13,011 nucleotides of DNA, taken from contig CAUFRY010000049.1 in assembly GCA_959028445.1 (NCBI GenBank), forward strand, positions 1-13,011. The letters are read 5' to 3'. The notes under the pieces are model-generated. The model did no database searches. It was not told where the DNA came from and saw only the letters and a list, made by a program, of their open reading frames with translations. This stretch comes from an uncultured Collinsella sp. (GTDB lineage: Bacteria > Actinomycetota > Coriobacteriia > Coriobacteriales > Coriobacteriaceae). Shown here piece after piece: positions 7,337 to 13,011 of this stretch. Both the position numbers and the translations under genes were made by a program. How positions within the stretch are numbered: position 1 is the stretch's first letter; the number at the start of each line of letters is the position of its first letter.

Positions 7337-8179
7337 TTACGCGATGGTTGCGGTGTAAGAGGCGACGTCCTCGTAGGAATCGGTCAGGTAGGCGTCGATG
7401 CCGATGGTCGTGTTGACGAGGTCGTCAAGGCTATCGAGTGTGCCGTTCGAGAACGTGAATTCCTCGGTGGCGTTGGTGCCGGGCATCAGGTGAGCCGAGA
7501 ACCAGGGTTCCTTCATGGTGCCGTTGACGTTGGTCTTGCCGGAAGGAGCGTAGAAGGTCAGGTCCTTGTCGCTCTTGTTGGTGATGTTGACGACAAAGCC
7601 GATGTCGCCCCAGTCGTCCTTGAACTTCTCGGTGATGGTGATGGTGCACAGATCGTCATCGGCGACGGTGACGGCGGGGGAGATTTCGACGCTCTGGACA
7701 TCGTCGTCTTCGACGGCCTCATCGATCTCCTCTTCCTTCTCGGCCGCCTCGCGATCCTTCTTCACCGTACCGGACAGGTCCTTGTCGGACTTGGTAAAGA
7801 CAAGATTGCCGTCATCTTCTTCGAGGATGAGTTTTCCGTCCTTGAGCTTCATGTCATGCGACTCGTCTTCGGCGGTGATGGTTACGGTGGTGGCGTCCTT
7901 TGCCTCCCATTTAAGGTCCATGACTTCAAGGAACAGGTCGAGGGCACCTGTGCCGTCCTCATCGAGAATCAGGACGCAGTGGACACCCCAATCCTCGAGC
8001 ATCTTCATGTACTCATCGGTCAGCTCTTCGCCCTCCAAGGTTCCACCCGAGAGTTCCCAGCTGCCGACGAAGTTGGCCTTGGGGTCTTTGCCCCCGCCGC
8101 TGCAGCCCGTCAGGGCAAAGGCGAGCGCCAGGACGCATGTCAGAAATGCGAGTACGGACTTTTTGAACGTTGTCTTCAT
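7337..8179 (-). CDS. Putative secreted lipoprotein, unknown function
   Basis: This 280-residue protein has a lysine-containing N-terminus, a hydrophobic core and a lipobox LTGC with C26 as the expected lipidated cysteine, then a glycine/serine spacer. It should be anchored on the outer face of the membrane. Residues about 36-130 (GSWELSGGTLEG through beta-rich segments ending near LVFTKSDKD) resemble small lipocalin-like or DUF-type beta domains. A highly charged linker rich in E and D separates these from a C-terminal beta-rich domain (FVVNITNKSDKDLTFYA) that recalls DUF4352/Ig-like folds. The start at 8179 is chosen because it has a strong AAAGGAGG site and a perfect signal peptide; the frame extends further upstream without them. 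It is last on the minus strand, 80 bases after the SPFH gene, with a small hairpin between. Its function is not recognised, and its link to the upstream genes rests only on position. Confidence 0.85.
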   Translation of the reverse strand: MKTTFKKSVLAFLTCVLALAFALTGCSGGGKDPKANFVGSWELSGGTLEGEELTDEYMKMLEDWGVHCVLILDEDGTGALDLFLEVMDLKWEAKDATTVTITAEDESHDMKLKDGKLILEEDDGNLVFTKSDKDLSGTVKKDREAAEKEEEIDEAVEDDDVQSVEISPAVTVADDDLCTITITEKFKDDWGDIGFVVNITNKSDKDLTFYAPSGKTNVNGTMKEPWFSAHLMPGTNATEEFTFSNGTLDSLDDLVNTTIGIDAYLTDSYEDVASYTATIA

Positions 8180-8218
8180 GGTGTCCTCCTTTATCGAACG
8201 AAACCCATAGAAGCAAAT

Positions 8219-8240
8219 GCGGGGGTGGCGGATCCCCCGC
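8219..8240 (-). terminator. Hairpin between the SPFH gene and the lipoprotein gene
   Basis: GCGGGGG (8219-8225) and CCCCCGC (8234-8240) form a 7-bp GC stem with an 8-base loop, 19 bases after the SPFH stop. On the minus strand it is followed by ATTTGCTTCT, a weak T-rich tail. It may partly terminate transcription or set the expression ratio between the SPFH gene and the lipoprotein. Confidence 0.45.
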
Positions 8241-8259
8241 CAATTACCAGATGGAGGGG

Positions 8260-9501
8260 CTAGGGCCTGGGCGTTCCGCAGTTGCTGCAGAACTTGCCGC
8301 CGTTTTCGCTGCCGCAGTTGGGGCAGAACCACTTTGCCGGTGCCGGGGCGGGTGCGGGACTGCCGCACTCGGAGCAGAACTTGCCGGTGTTGGTGGCGCC
8401 GCAGCTGCAAGTCCACGTGCCGGCCGCAGGTGCGGCGGCGGGAGCCGGTGCGGGGGCGGGAGCCGGAGCCGGCTGCGGGGCGGCCTGCTGCTGTGCCTGG
8501 CCGGCGGCGAACAGCTGGCTGGCGTTCATGCCGCCCATGCCACCTGCCATGCCCATGCCCATAAAGCCTGCCATCGCGCCGTTGGGGTTGGCGGCTGCCG
8601 CGCGCATCGCATCGCTCTGGGCGCTGGCGATGTTGGCTGCCGCCATGGTGGGATCGCGCATGACCGCGGCTTTCTGCAGGTCCTTGATCATCTGCTCGTC
8701 TTCTTGCGAGGCGGCGATGGAGTTGACGCCAAAGCTTACGATCTCAACGCCGCGCAGGTCACGCCAGTCGGCAGAGAGGACCTCGTTGAGCGCGCGGGCG
8801 AGCTCGGTGGTGTGGCCGGGGATGGCGCTGTAGCGGATGCCCATCTCCGAGATCTTGGCAAAGGCGGGCTGCAGGGCGGTGAGCAGCTCGGACTTAAGCT
8901 GGCTGTCGATCTTGTCGCGCGTGTAGCTATCGGTCACGTTGCCGCATACGTTGGTGTAGAACAGCAGCGGGTTGGTGATGCGGTACGAATACTCGCCGTT
9001 GCAGCGCACGGAGATGTCGACGTCCAGGCCAATGTTGTTATCGACCACGCGGAAGGGCACGGGCGAGGCGGTGCCGTACTTGTTGCCGATGATCTCCTTG
9101 GTGTTGATGAAGTAGACACGCTGGTCCTTGCCCGCGTCGCCGCCAAAGGTAAAGCGGCTGCCGATATTGGCGAAGGTCTCCTTGATGGAATCGCCCAGGT
9201 TGCCGCTAAAAACGCTCGGCTCGCTGCCGGTGTCAAAGACGAACTCACCGGGCTCCAGCGCGACTTCGATGATCTTGCCGTTTTGCACCACGAGCATGCC
9301 CTGGCCGTCGTTGACGGCGATGACCGAGCCGTTGGAGATGACGTTGTCCTCGCCGCGCGTGTTGGAGCTGCGGCCGCCGGTGCGCTTGCTGCCCTTGCAG
9401 GCCAAGACGTCAGCGGGCATCGATTCGCAGTAGATAAATTCCTTCCACTGGTCGGCCATGACGCCGCCGGCAGCACCCAATCCAGCTTTCAAGAGTCCCA
9501 T
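8260..9501 (-). CDS. SPFH-domain protein with tandem C-terminal zinc ribbons (YdjI-like)
   Basis: The 413-residue protein belongs to the SPFH/'virion core protein' group typified by Bacillus subtilis YdjI. The N-terminus (MGLLKAGLGAAGG, then DQWKEFIYCESMPADVL) and the SPFH body to about residue 275 fit that family. A Met/Gly/Ala-rich stretch follows, then a repeated Ala-Pro linker (about 340-360), and two Cys4 zinc ribbons: C365, C367, C376, C379 and C393, C396, C405, C408. SPFH proteins assemble into membrane-associated oligomers; YdjI acts with YdjG and YdjH and a PspA homologue in membrane protection. There is no clear transmembrane helix, so peripheral attachment is expected. The ATG at 9501 has AAAGGAAGA at good spacing. 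It follows the YdjG-like gene by 48 bases and is probably co-transcribed. The first ribbon begins CSC instead of the usual CxxC, which may alter metal binding. Confidence 0.88.
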   Translation of the reverse strand: MGLLKAGLGAAGGVMADQWKEFIYCESMPADVLACKGSKRTGGRSSNTRGEDNVISNGSVIAVNDGQGMLVVQNGKIIEVALEPGEFVFDTGSEPSVFSGNLGDSIKETFANIGSRFTFGGDAGKDQRVYFINTKEIIGNKYGTASPVPFRVVDNNIGLDVDISVRCNGEYSYRITNPLLFYTNVCGNVTDSYTRDKIDSQLKSELLTALQPAFAKISEMGIRYSAIPGHTTELARALNEVLSADWRDLRGVEIVSFGVNSIAASQEDEQMIKDLQKAAVMRDPTMAAANIASAQSDAMRAAAANPNGAMAGFMGMGMAGGMGGMNASQLFAAGQAQQQAAPQPAPAPAPAPAPAAAPAAGTWTCSCGATNTGKFCSECGSPAPAPAPAKWFCPNCGSENGGKFCSNCGTPRP

Positions 9502-9549
9502 GGTGATCTTCCTTTCTCGTCAAAGGCCGGGTGGTATTGGTCAGGATGG

Positions 9550-10872
9550 TTAATCGTCCTTGTCGTCCTTCATGACAACGGTGGTCTCGGTGTGGCTGAA
9601 GGTGTCGTGCTTCTCGGTCAGGTCGAGCTCGCCACAGTAGCAATCGGCGTGGGTGGCCTCGTTGGCCGTCTTGAGCTGGCCCACCAGCAGCACGTCTGCG
9701 ATGACCACGATGATCAGCGGCGCGACGATGTTGATGAGGATGCCCTCGATATCAAAGGTGAGGTAATCCGGATCGAAGGCGTTCTCACCCATGAAGAGGA
9801 TCTGGGAGAGGACAAATCCGATCACAAAGAACAGCACCGAGGCGATAGCGAGCTTGGGCTTGGAGCAAGGAAGCTCGCCGACCAAGCGGCCGGTCTGGCC
9901 GTTCATGGCAAACAGGTAGCTCTTGCCGTTCCACGAGGTGGAGAGCATCCAGACGGGGAACAGGGCGTAGTCGCTGTCTTCCCAGGTGTAGTCGAGCTGC
10001 TTGCTTTCGACCGTGGCATCGTCGTATTCGTCGACGACGGTCTCGCGCAGGGCCGAGATCGTGCTTTCTTCCATACGGCGCTCGGCGCGCGCCTTGCAGG
10101 TCTCGCAGTCCTCGTCGTAACGGTTGGCGATGTAGCCGGGCATATATGCGACCGAGAACGGACGCAGTGCGTCGTAGTCAAACGGCTCGATGGCGTCCAT
10201 GTGGCCGTCGGGCATCTTGGACGATCCGTCGACGGGCACGCGCTTAAACGAGATATTGCCCTTGCGATAGGCATCGTAGTGGTCGGTGGTCGTGACGGTG
10301 CGGTCGGATTCCTCGGTCACGGTCTCGTTGGTCGCGTCAAAGTACACTTCGCCGTCAACGCGGGCACCGTAGAGCCAAAACGGCACGTAGACACCTTGGA
10401 CCTCGTCGATGTGGCTGCCGGTGACAAAGCTCTTGGGCAGCAAGATCTTGCCCTTGTAGTGTTCCTTGAGTGCGGCCGTGACGTTATCGCGCCCGAGCTT
10501 AAATGGAATCACCAGGTCGGGCGAGAAGTCGCCCGAAAGCTGACCGGGCGCCACGGCGGAGTTGCCGCAGTACGGGCAGGTGGTGACAGCGACGGTGCCG
10601 TCGGACACGAGCTCGGCGCCGCACGACGAGCAGATGTAGCCGGCGTTTTGGGCGAGCTCCTGCACCGCGTCGTCGGCGACGGGCTTTGGCGTTGCGGCTG
10701 CGGCATCGGCTTTGGCATCTGCCTTGTCCTGGCGCTCGCGATAGAGGGCCTCGACTTCTTCGACTTCAAAGCGCGAGTCACAGTAGTCGCAGACGAGCTT
10801 TTGCTCGGCGCTGGCAAAATGCAAGGGGCCACTGCAGGCAGGGCACTGATAGTTAACGCTCTCGAAGGCCAT
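9550..10872 (-). CDS. YdjG-like membrane protein with two N-terminal zinc ribbons
   Basis: The 440-residue protein opens with two TFIIB-type zinc ribbons: C10, C13, C28, C31 and C81, C84, C99, C102, separated by an Ala/Lys/Asp-rich linker. A long soluble region follows (about 118-330, with LLPKSFV and VYVPFWLYGA segments typical of the family), with a further CETC pair at 256-259. Two membrane helices lie near 339-361 and 377-397, and the charged tail has CYC at 411-413. The order matches Bacillus subtilis YdjG, a membrane partner of the SPFH protein YdjI. The start at 10872 has AAAGGA upstream. It lies 24 bases after the DUF4428 gene and 48 bases before the SPFH gene, so these form one operon. 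The helix count suggests both large soluble parts face the cytoplasm, where the SPFH and DUF4428 proteins would be. The annotation is by family resemblance; the biochemical role is unknown. Confidence 0.82.
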   Translation of the reverse strand: MAFESVNYQCPACSGPLHFASAEQKLVCDYCDSRFEVEEVEALYRERQDKADAKADAAAATPKPVADDAVQELAQNAGYICSSCGAELVSDGTVAVTTCPYCGNSAVAPGQLSGDFSPDLVIPFKLGRDNVTAALKEHYKGKILLPKSFVTGSHIDEVQGVYVPFWLYGARVDGEVYFDATNETVTEESDRTVTTTDHYDAYRKGNISFKRVPVDGSSKMPDGHMDAIEPFDYDALRPFSVAYMPGYIANRYDEDCETCKARAERRMEESTISALRETVVDEYDDATVESKQLDYTWEDSDYALFPVWMLSTSWNGKSYLFAMNGQTGRLVGELPCSKPKLAIASVLFFVIGFVLSQILFMGENAFDPDYLTFDIEGILINIVAPLIIVVIADVLLVGQLKTANEATHADCYCGELDLTEKHDTFSHTETTVVMKDDKDD

Positions 10873-10896
10873 GATCGGTCCTTTCGCTGCCGGAGG

Positions 10897-11634
10897 CTAT
10901 GCGCCGATGGCGCCGCCGCAGTATTCGCAGCGCCCACTGGCATCGGGAATGGTGGTGGCTCCGCAGAAGGGGCAGGTCACCGCGGTCTTGGGGGCCTTGG
11001 CGGCCACGACGCTGTCGCGCGTCTCCTGGCGCAGCTGCACCAGCGCGTCGCGGACCTCGGTTGCCTGGCGCTTGGCCTCGCGGTATTCGATGGAGCCGCG
11101 CTGATCGATGGTGGAGTCGTTCACGCGCAGGTTGATCTCGGTAAAGTACGGCGTGTTGACGTGAATGGTCAGGTTAAAGTCGTAATCCAGGTCGTAGCGC
11201 GGCGGGTTGTAGCTCTCGCGCTCGCCGTCCTTGGTCTCGCGATAGATCTCGGTGCGCTGCTCGTCGATATCCATATCGCAGCCGAGTACCTGCGAGAACT
11301 CGATGATGTCGGGATTGGCGTCGCGCCAGCGGCTCTGCGAAGTGATGATCAGCAGGCCCGCGTCCTCATCGAGCATAATATTGGTGCGCCCGGCAGAAAG
11401 CGTGCGCGTGGGGTTGAACGAAGACAGGCGCTCGGCGTTGGCCTCGCGGTAGGCGAGTTGCTCACGGATATCGTCCGCGGTGCTGGAGCGATAGCCGTGA
11501 AAGTAGGGGGAGAGCTTGCCGGCGCACTCTTTGCACAGGTAGCCTTCATTGATTTTTGTCTTACCTAGAAGTCCCAGCTCGGTACCGCAAATCGCGCACT
11601 CTTTCTTCTCGAACATCTTGTCAAAGAAGCCCAT
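10897..11634 (-). CDS. DUF4428-type protein with terminal zinc-binding motifs at both ends
   Basis: This 245-residue soluble protein is first in the minus-strand operon. The N-terminus has a DUF4428 Cys4 motif (C13, C16, C34, C37) with the signature ICGTELGLLGKTKI, and the C-terminus has a zinc ribbon (C221, C224, C236, C239). Between them is a beta-rich domain (about 75-180, with LIITSQSRWRDANPDI and FNLTIHVNTPYF) and a short coiled segment near 185-212. There is no signal peptide or membrane helix. The ATG at 11634 follows GGGAGG, which can pair with an upstream leader segment. DUF4428 proteins are often encoded near SPFH or zinc-ribbon membrane proteins, consistent with a scaffold or adaptor role, but no activity is known. 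In this position it may take the place of Bacillus YdjH, although similarity to YdjH is not claimed. Confidence 0.85.
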   Translation of the reverse strand: MGFFDKMFEKKECAICGTELGLLGKTKINEGYLCKECAGKLSPYFHGYRSSTADDIREQLAYREANAERLSSFNPTRTLSAGRTNIMLDEDAGLLIITSQSRWRDANPDIIEFSQVLGCDMDIDEQRTEIYRETKDGERESYNPPRYDLDYDFNLTIHVNTPYFTEINLRVNDSTIDQRGSIEYREAKRQATEVRDALVQLRQETRDSVVAAKAPKTAVTCPFCGATTIPDASGRCEYCGGAIGA

Positions 11635-11640
11635 GGCTGC

Positions 11641-11684
11641 CTCCCATCAACTGGTAGCGTGTGTCACTTTTGATGATGGGGGAG
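11641..11684 (-). promoter_or_regulatory. Leader hairpin that could cover the ribosome-binding site of the DUF4428 gene
   Basis: On the plus strand CTCCCATCA (11641-11649) can pair with TGATGGGGGAG (11674-11684): seven contiguous pairs (CCCATCA/TGATGGG), extended by CTCCC/GGGAG in a shifted register. In the minus-strand mRNA the 3' arm contains the GGGAG Shine-Dalgarno core of the first operon gene. Such folding would hide the site. This is predicted by eye only; no ligand domain or known riboswitch was recognised. Confidence 0.4.
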
Positions 11685-11764
11685 TGCGCGATCTTTCGCG
11701 ATACCCAGACGGCTCAAGGAGTCTCCACAACTGGGACACATGGCCCATTTTTTGATTGGACGCC

Positions 11765-11829
11765 GGGGACACTCTTCGGCCACTCATTGGACGTACTTAA
11801 ATGAGTGGTAGTTGGGGACACTCCTGGCC
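11765..11829. repeat. Hairpin flanked by GGGGACACTC direct repeats
   Basis: CCACTCATT (11780-11788) and AATGAGTGG (11800-11808) form perfect 9-bp arms around an 11-base loop. They are bracketed by two similar segments 49 bases apart, GGGGACACTCTTCGGCC (11765-11781) and GGGGACACTCCTGGCC (11814-11829). The module looks like a mobile or dispersed intergenic repeat. The rest of the 357-base spacer (11635-11991) contains a GGGACACA word at 11733-11740 followed by a T6 run, and otherwise no gene that I could support. Confidence 0.7.
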
Positions 11830-11934
11830 GAGCTAGAGATCGCGCGCGTCCCTTCTGGTCCATGCGGCTCAAAATCGCGGCGTGATGTGGACGGCTGGGG
11901 TCGAATTGGCAGCATTTCGAGCCTGGCTTCGATA

Positions 11935-11963
11935 TTGAGACTGGTTCTTTATTAAAATAGATT
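11935..11963 (+). promoter_or_regulatory. Candidate promoter of the terminal membrane-protein gene
   Basis: TTGAGA (11935-11940) and TAGATT (11958-11963) are spaced by 17 bases in a locally A/T-rich stretch, unlike the surrounding GC-rich DNA. Transcription would begin about 24 bases before ATG 11994. An alternative -10, TAAAAT at 11953-11958, has too short a spacer. Confidence 0.45.
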
Positions 11964-11993
11964 TCCAGACAATTGAGCGGCTGGGGGTTAACC

Positions 11994-13011
11994 ATGAGGG
12001 GCATGGGAGACATAACCGCATATTTGCGTCGGGGCATTCGGGAGATTATATGCCTGGCGCTGTTCTTCTTCACGTTTTTGGCGTGCGAGTATCTTTTTGA
12101 TGTGCGCATGGCCGAGTTCGTGTCTCCGAACGAGGTCGTTATTTATGAGAGCCTTGTCATCGGCGCGAGCGTGATTGGCTTCTTTGTGCGTCCCATTCTG
12201 TACTATCGCCGTCCCCATGCTATCGACGCAACGAGTGACGTCACGGGCGTTTTGCTGGTGGCGGCATTGCTGCTGTTGATTATGGCGGTTCAGGTTGAGG
12301 TGGTAATTGCCGGCGGTTTGGTGGCGTGCTGCGCGCTGGGCTACTGCGGATCGACTGCTCATGCAAATTTTGCGAGGCGCTTTGCGCGAACGCCCTGCTT
12401 GGCGCGCGCCGCCGCACTTTCTTACGCCATGGGCGTTCTGGTGCAGGTTCTCAACCACATGGTGATGCCTGTCGGCATTCCTCAGCAGGCTGTTCTGGTC
12501 GTCTGTGCGATCGCGCAGGTGGCGTTGCTCCACGGTGCCCGACGCGCCAAGCTGCGCGACGAGTCCGACCCCAACTTTGAACCCAGTGCTGCCGGGCTTT
12601 CGGTAGATGCTCTGGAATATGGCGCCAAGTGGCATGACGATCCCGGGGCAAAGGCGGCATTCCGTCGCGCCGTAGTTCGCCTGACCGTGGCGACGGCGTA
12701 TCTTTCCAGCGTATTCGCCGCTCTCAACGCGGGCTTCACGACCTTGCATGCTGTCGGAGCCGTCGATTTGGGCGATTGGCCGCGCCTGCTGCTTGTCGTG
12801 AGCTCGTTGGTCGCTGGCGCACTATTTGACCTGCACGGCCGCTCGTATATGAATATCGGCATGACATGTGCCGCCATACTGTCCACGTTTTCGTTCTTTG
12901 TGCTTATCGTCGACGGCAATGGTGGCAACGAGCTCGCTGCCACGATCATTTTTTATGGCTCTGTTAGACCAGGATTGACATACATGTGTCCCCACGGTGC
13001 CATATCGTTGA
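11994..13011 (+). CDS. Multi-pass membrane protein, 3' end outside the window (possible N-terminus of a membrane LuxR regulator)
   Basis: An open frame of 339 codons runs from ATG 11994 to the window edge with no stop. CTGGGGG lies 6 bases before the ATG. It encodes about eight to nine hydrophobic helices (near residues 17-36, 50-69, two within 83-117, 137-154, 157-179, 226-247, 263-280, 287-306) with a hydrophilic loop at about 180-225. This layout recalls the N-terminal membrane half of the LuxR-type regulators abundant in Coriobacteriia, in which a helix-turn-helix would follow; that part is not in the window, so the call is tentative. After codon 323 the translation turns polar and overlaps DNA carrying GTGTCCCC (12986-12993), a word shared with the intergenic repeats. 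The gene may therefore be interrupted at about 12963, in which case it is a broken gene. Confidence 0.6.
   Translation, partial: MRGMGDITAYLRRGIREIICLALFFFTFLACEYLFDVRMAEFVSPNEVVIYESLVIGASVIGFFVRPILYYRRPHAIDATSDVTGVLLVAALLLLIMAVQVEVVIAGGLVACCALGYCGSTAHANFARRFARTPCLARAAALSYAMGVLVQVLNHMVMPVGIPQQAVLVVCAIAQVALLHGARRAKLRDESDPNFEPSAAGLSVDALEYGAKWHDDPGAKAAFRRAVVRLTVATAYLSSVFAALNAGFTTLHAVGAVDLGDWPRLLLVVSSLVAGALFDLHGRSYMNIGMTCAAILSTFSFFVLIVDGNGGNELAATIIFYGSVRPGLTYMCPHGAISL

Noticed and set aside
8170..11568. An 1132-codon open frame on the plus strand, antisense to four minus-strand genes
   Set aside because: It spans the stop and start sites of several well-supported genes with zinc-ribbon, SPFH and lipobox motifs on the other strand. 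Its translation is a low-complexity mix rich in G, A, V and D with no recognisable domain. Long antisense frames are expected in GC-rich genes with strong codon bias.
11733..11753. Intrinsic terminator on the plus strand (GGGACACATGGCCCA followed by T6)
   Set aside because: The stem is only about four base pairs and no plus-strand gene lies upstream to be terminated.

Overview
The window looks like chromosomal DNA from a Coriobacteriia gut actinobacterium, most likely Collinsella or a close relative. This is inferred from the high G+C, the gene families (a NarL-type sensor pair of a kind common there, and a multi-pass membrane protein resembling the N-terminus of Coriobacteriia membrane LuxR regulators) and hairpin-rich intergenic repeats with a GGGGACA word. 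No 16S or other marker gene is present, so the genus is a judgement and not a proof.

Layout: (1) 90-1196 (-) is a solitary AAA/STAND-like ATPase behind a purine-rich leader. (2) 1197-1657 is a 461-base spacer with two tandem 80-base-period inverted repeats, a third hairpin and a plausible sigma70-type promoter. (3) 1658-3088 (+) is a GH1 6-phospho-beta-glucosidase that ends at a strong GC-rich hairpin. (4) 3231-7226 (+) is a tightly coupled signalling operon: a 7TM sensor with a degenerate kinase module (broken in this copy by a one-base frameshift in a C run), an intact NarL-type histidine kinase and a LuxR-type response regulator. The last two junctions are 4-base GTGA and ATGA overlaps. 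(5) 7337-11634 (-) converges on that operon. In transcription order it holds a DUF4428/zinc-ribbon protein, a YdjG-like membrane protein with two N-terminal zinc ribbons, a YdjI-like SPFH protein with two C-terminal zinc ribbons, and a small lipoprotein. The two regions share a terminator-like hairpin near 7252-7286. (6) 11635-11991 is a divergent spacer with another repeat/hairpin structure. (7) 11994-13011 (+) is the start of a multi-pass membrane protein that runs off the window, with its last codons overlapping repeat-like sequence.

How it may work: genes 8260-11634 resemble the Bacillus subtilis ydjGHI cluster, which there acts with a PspA homologue in envelope protection. No pspA is visible here. 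The neighbouring two-component genes could plausibly sense envelope state, but nothing in the sequence links the two operons beyond their convergence. The most notable points are the PspA-less zinc-ribbon/SPFH operon, the sensor whose phospho-acceptor His position reads Gln next to a normal paralogous kinase, the homopolymer frameshift, and the families of intergenic palindromes.
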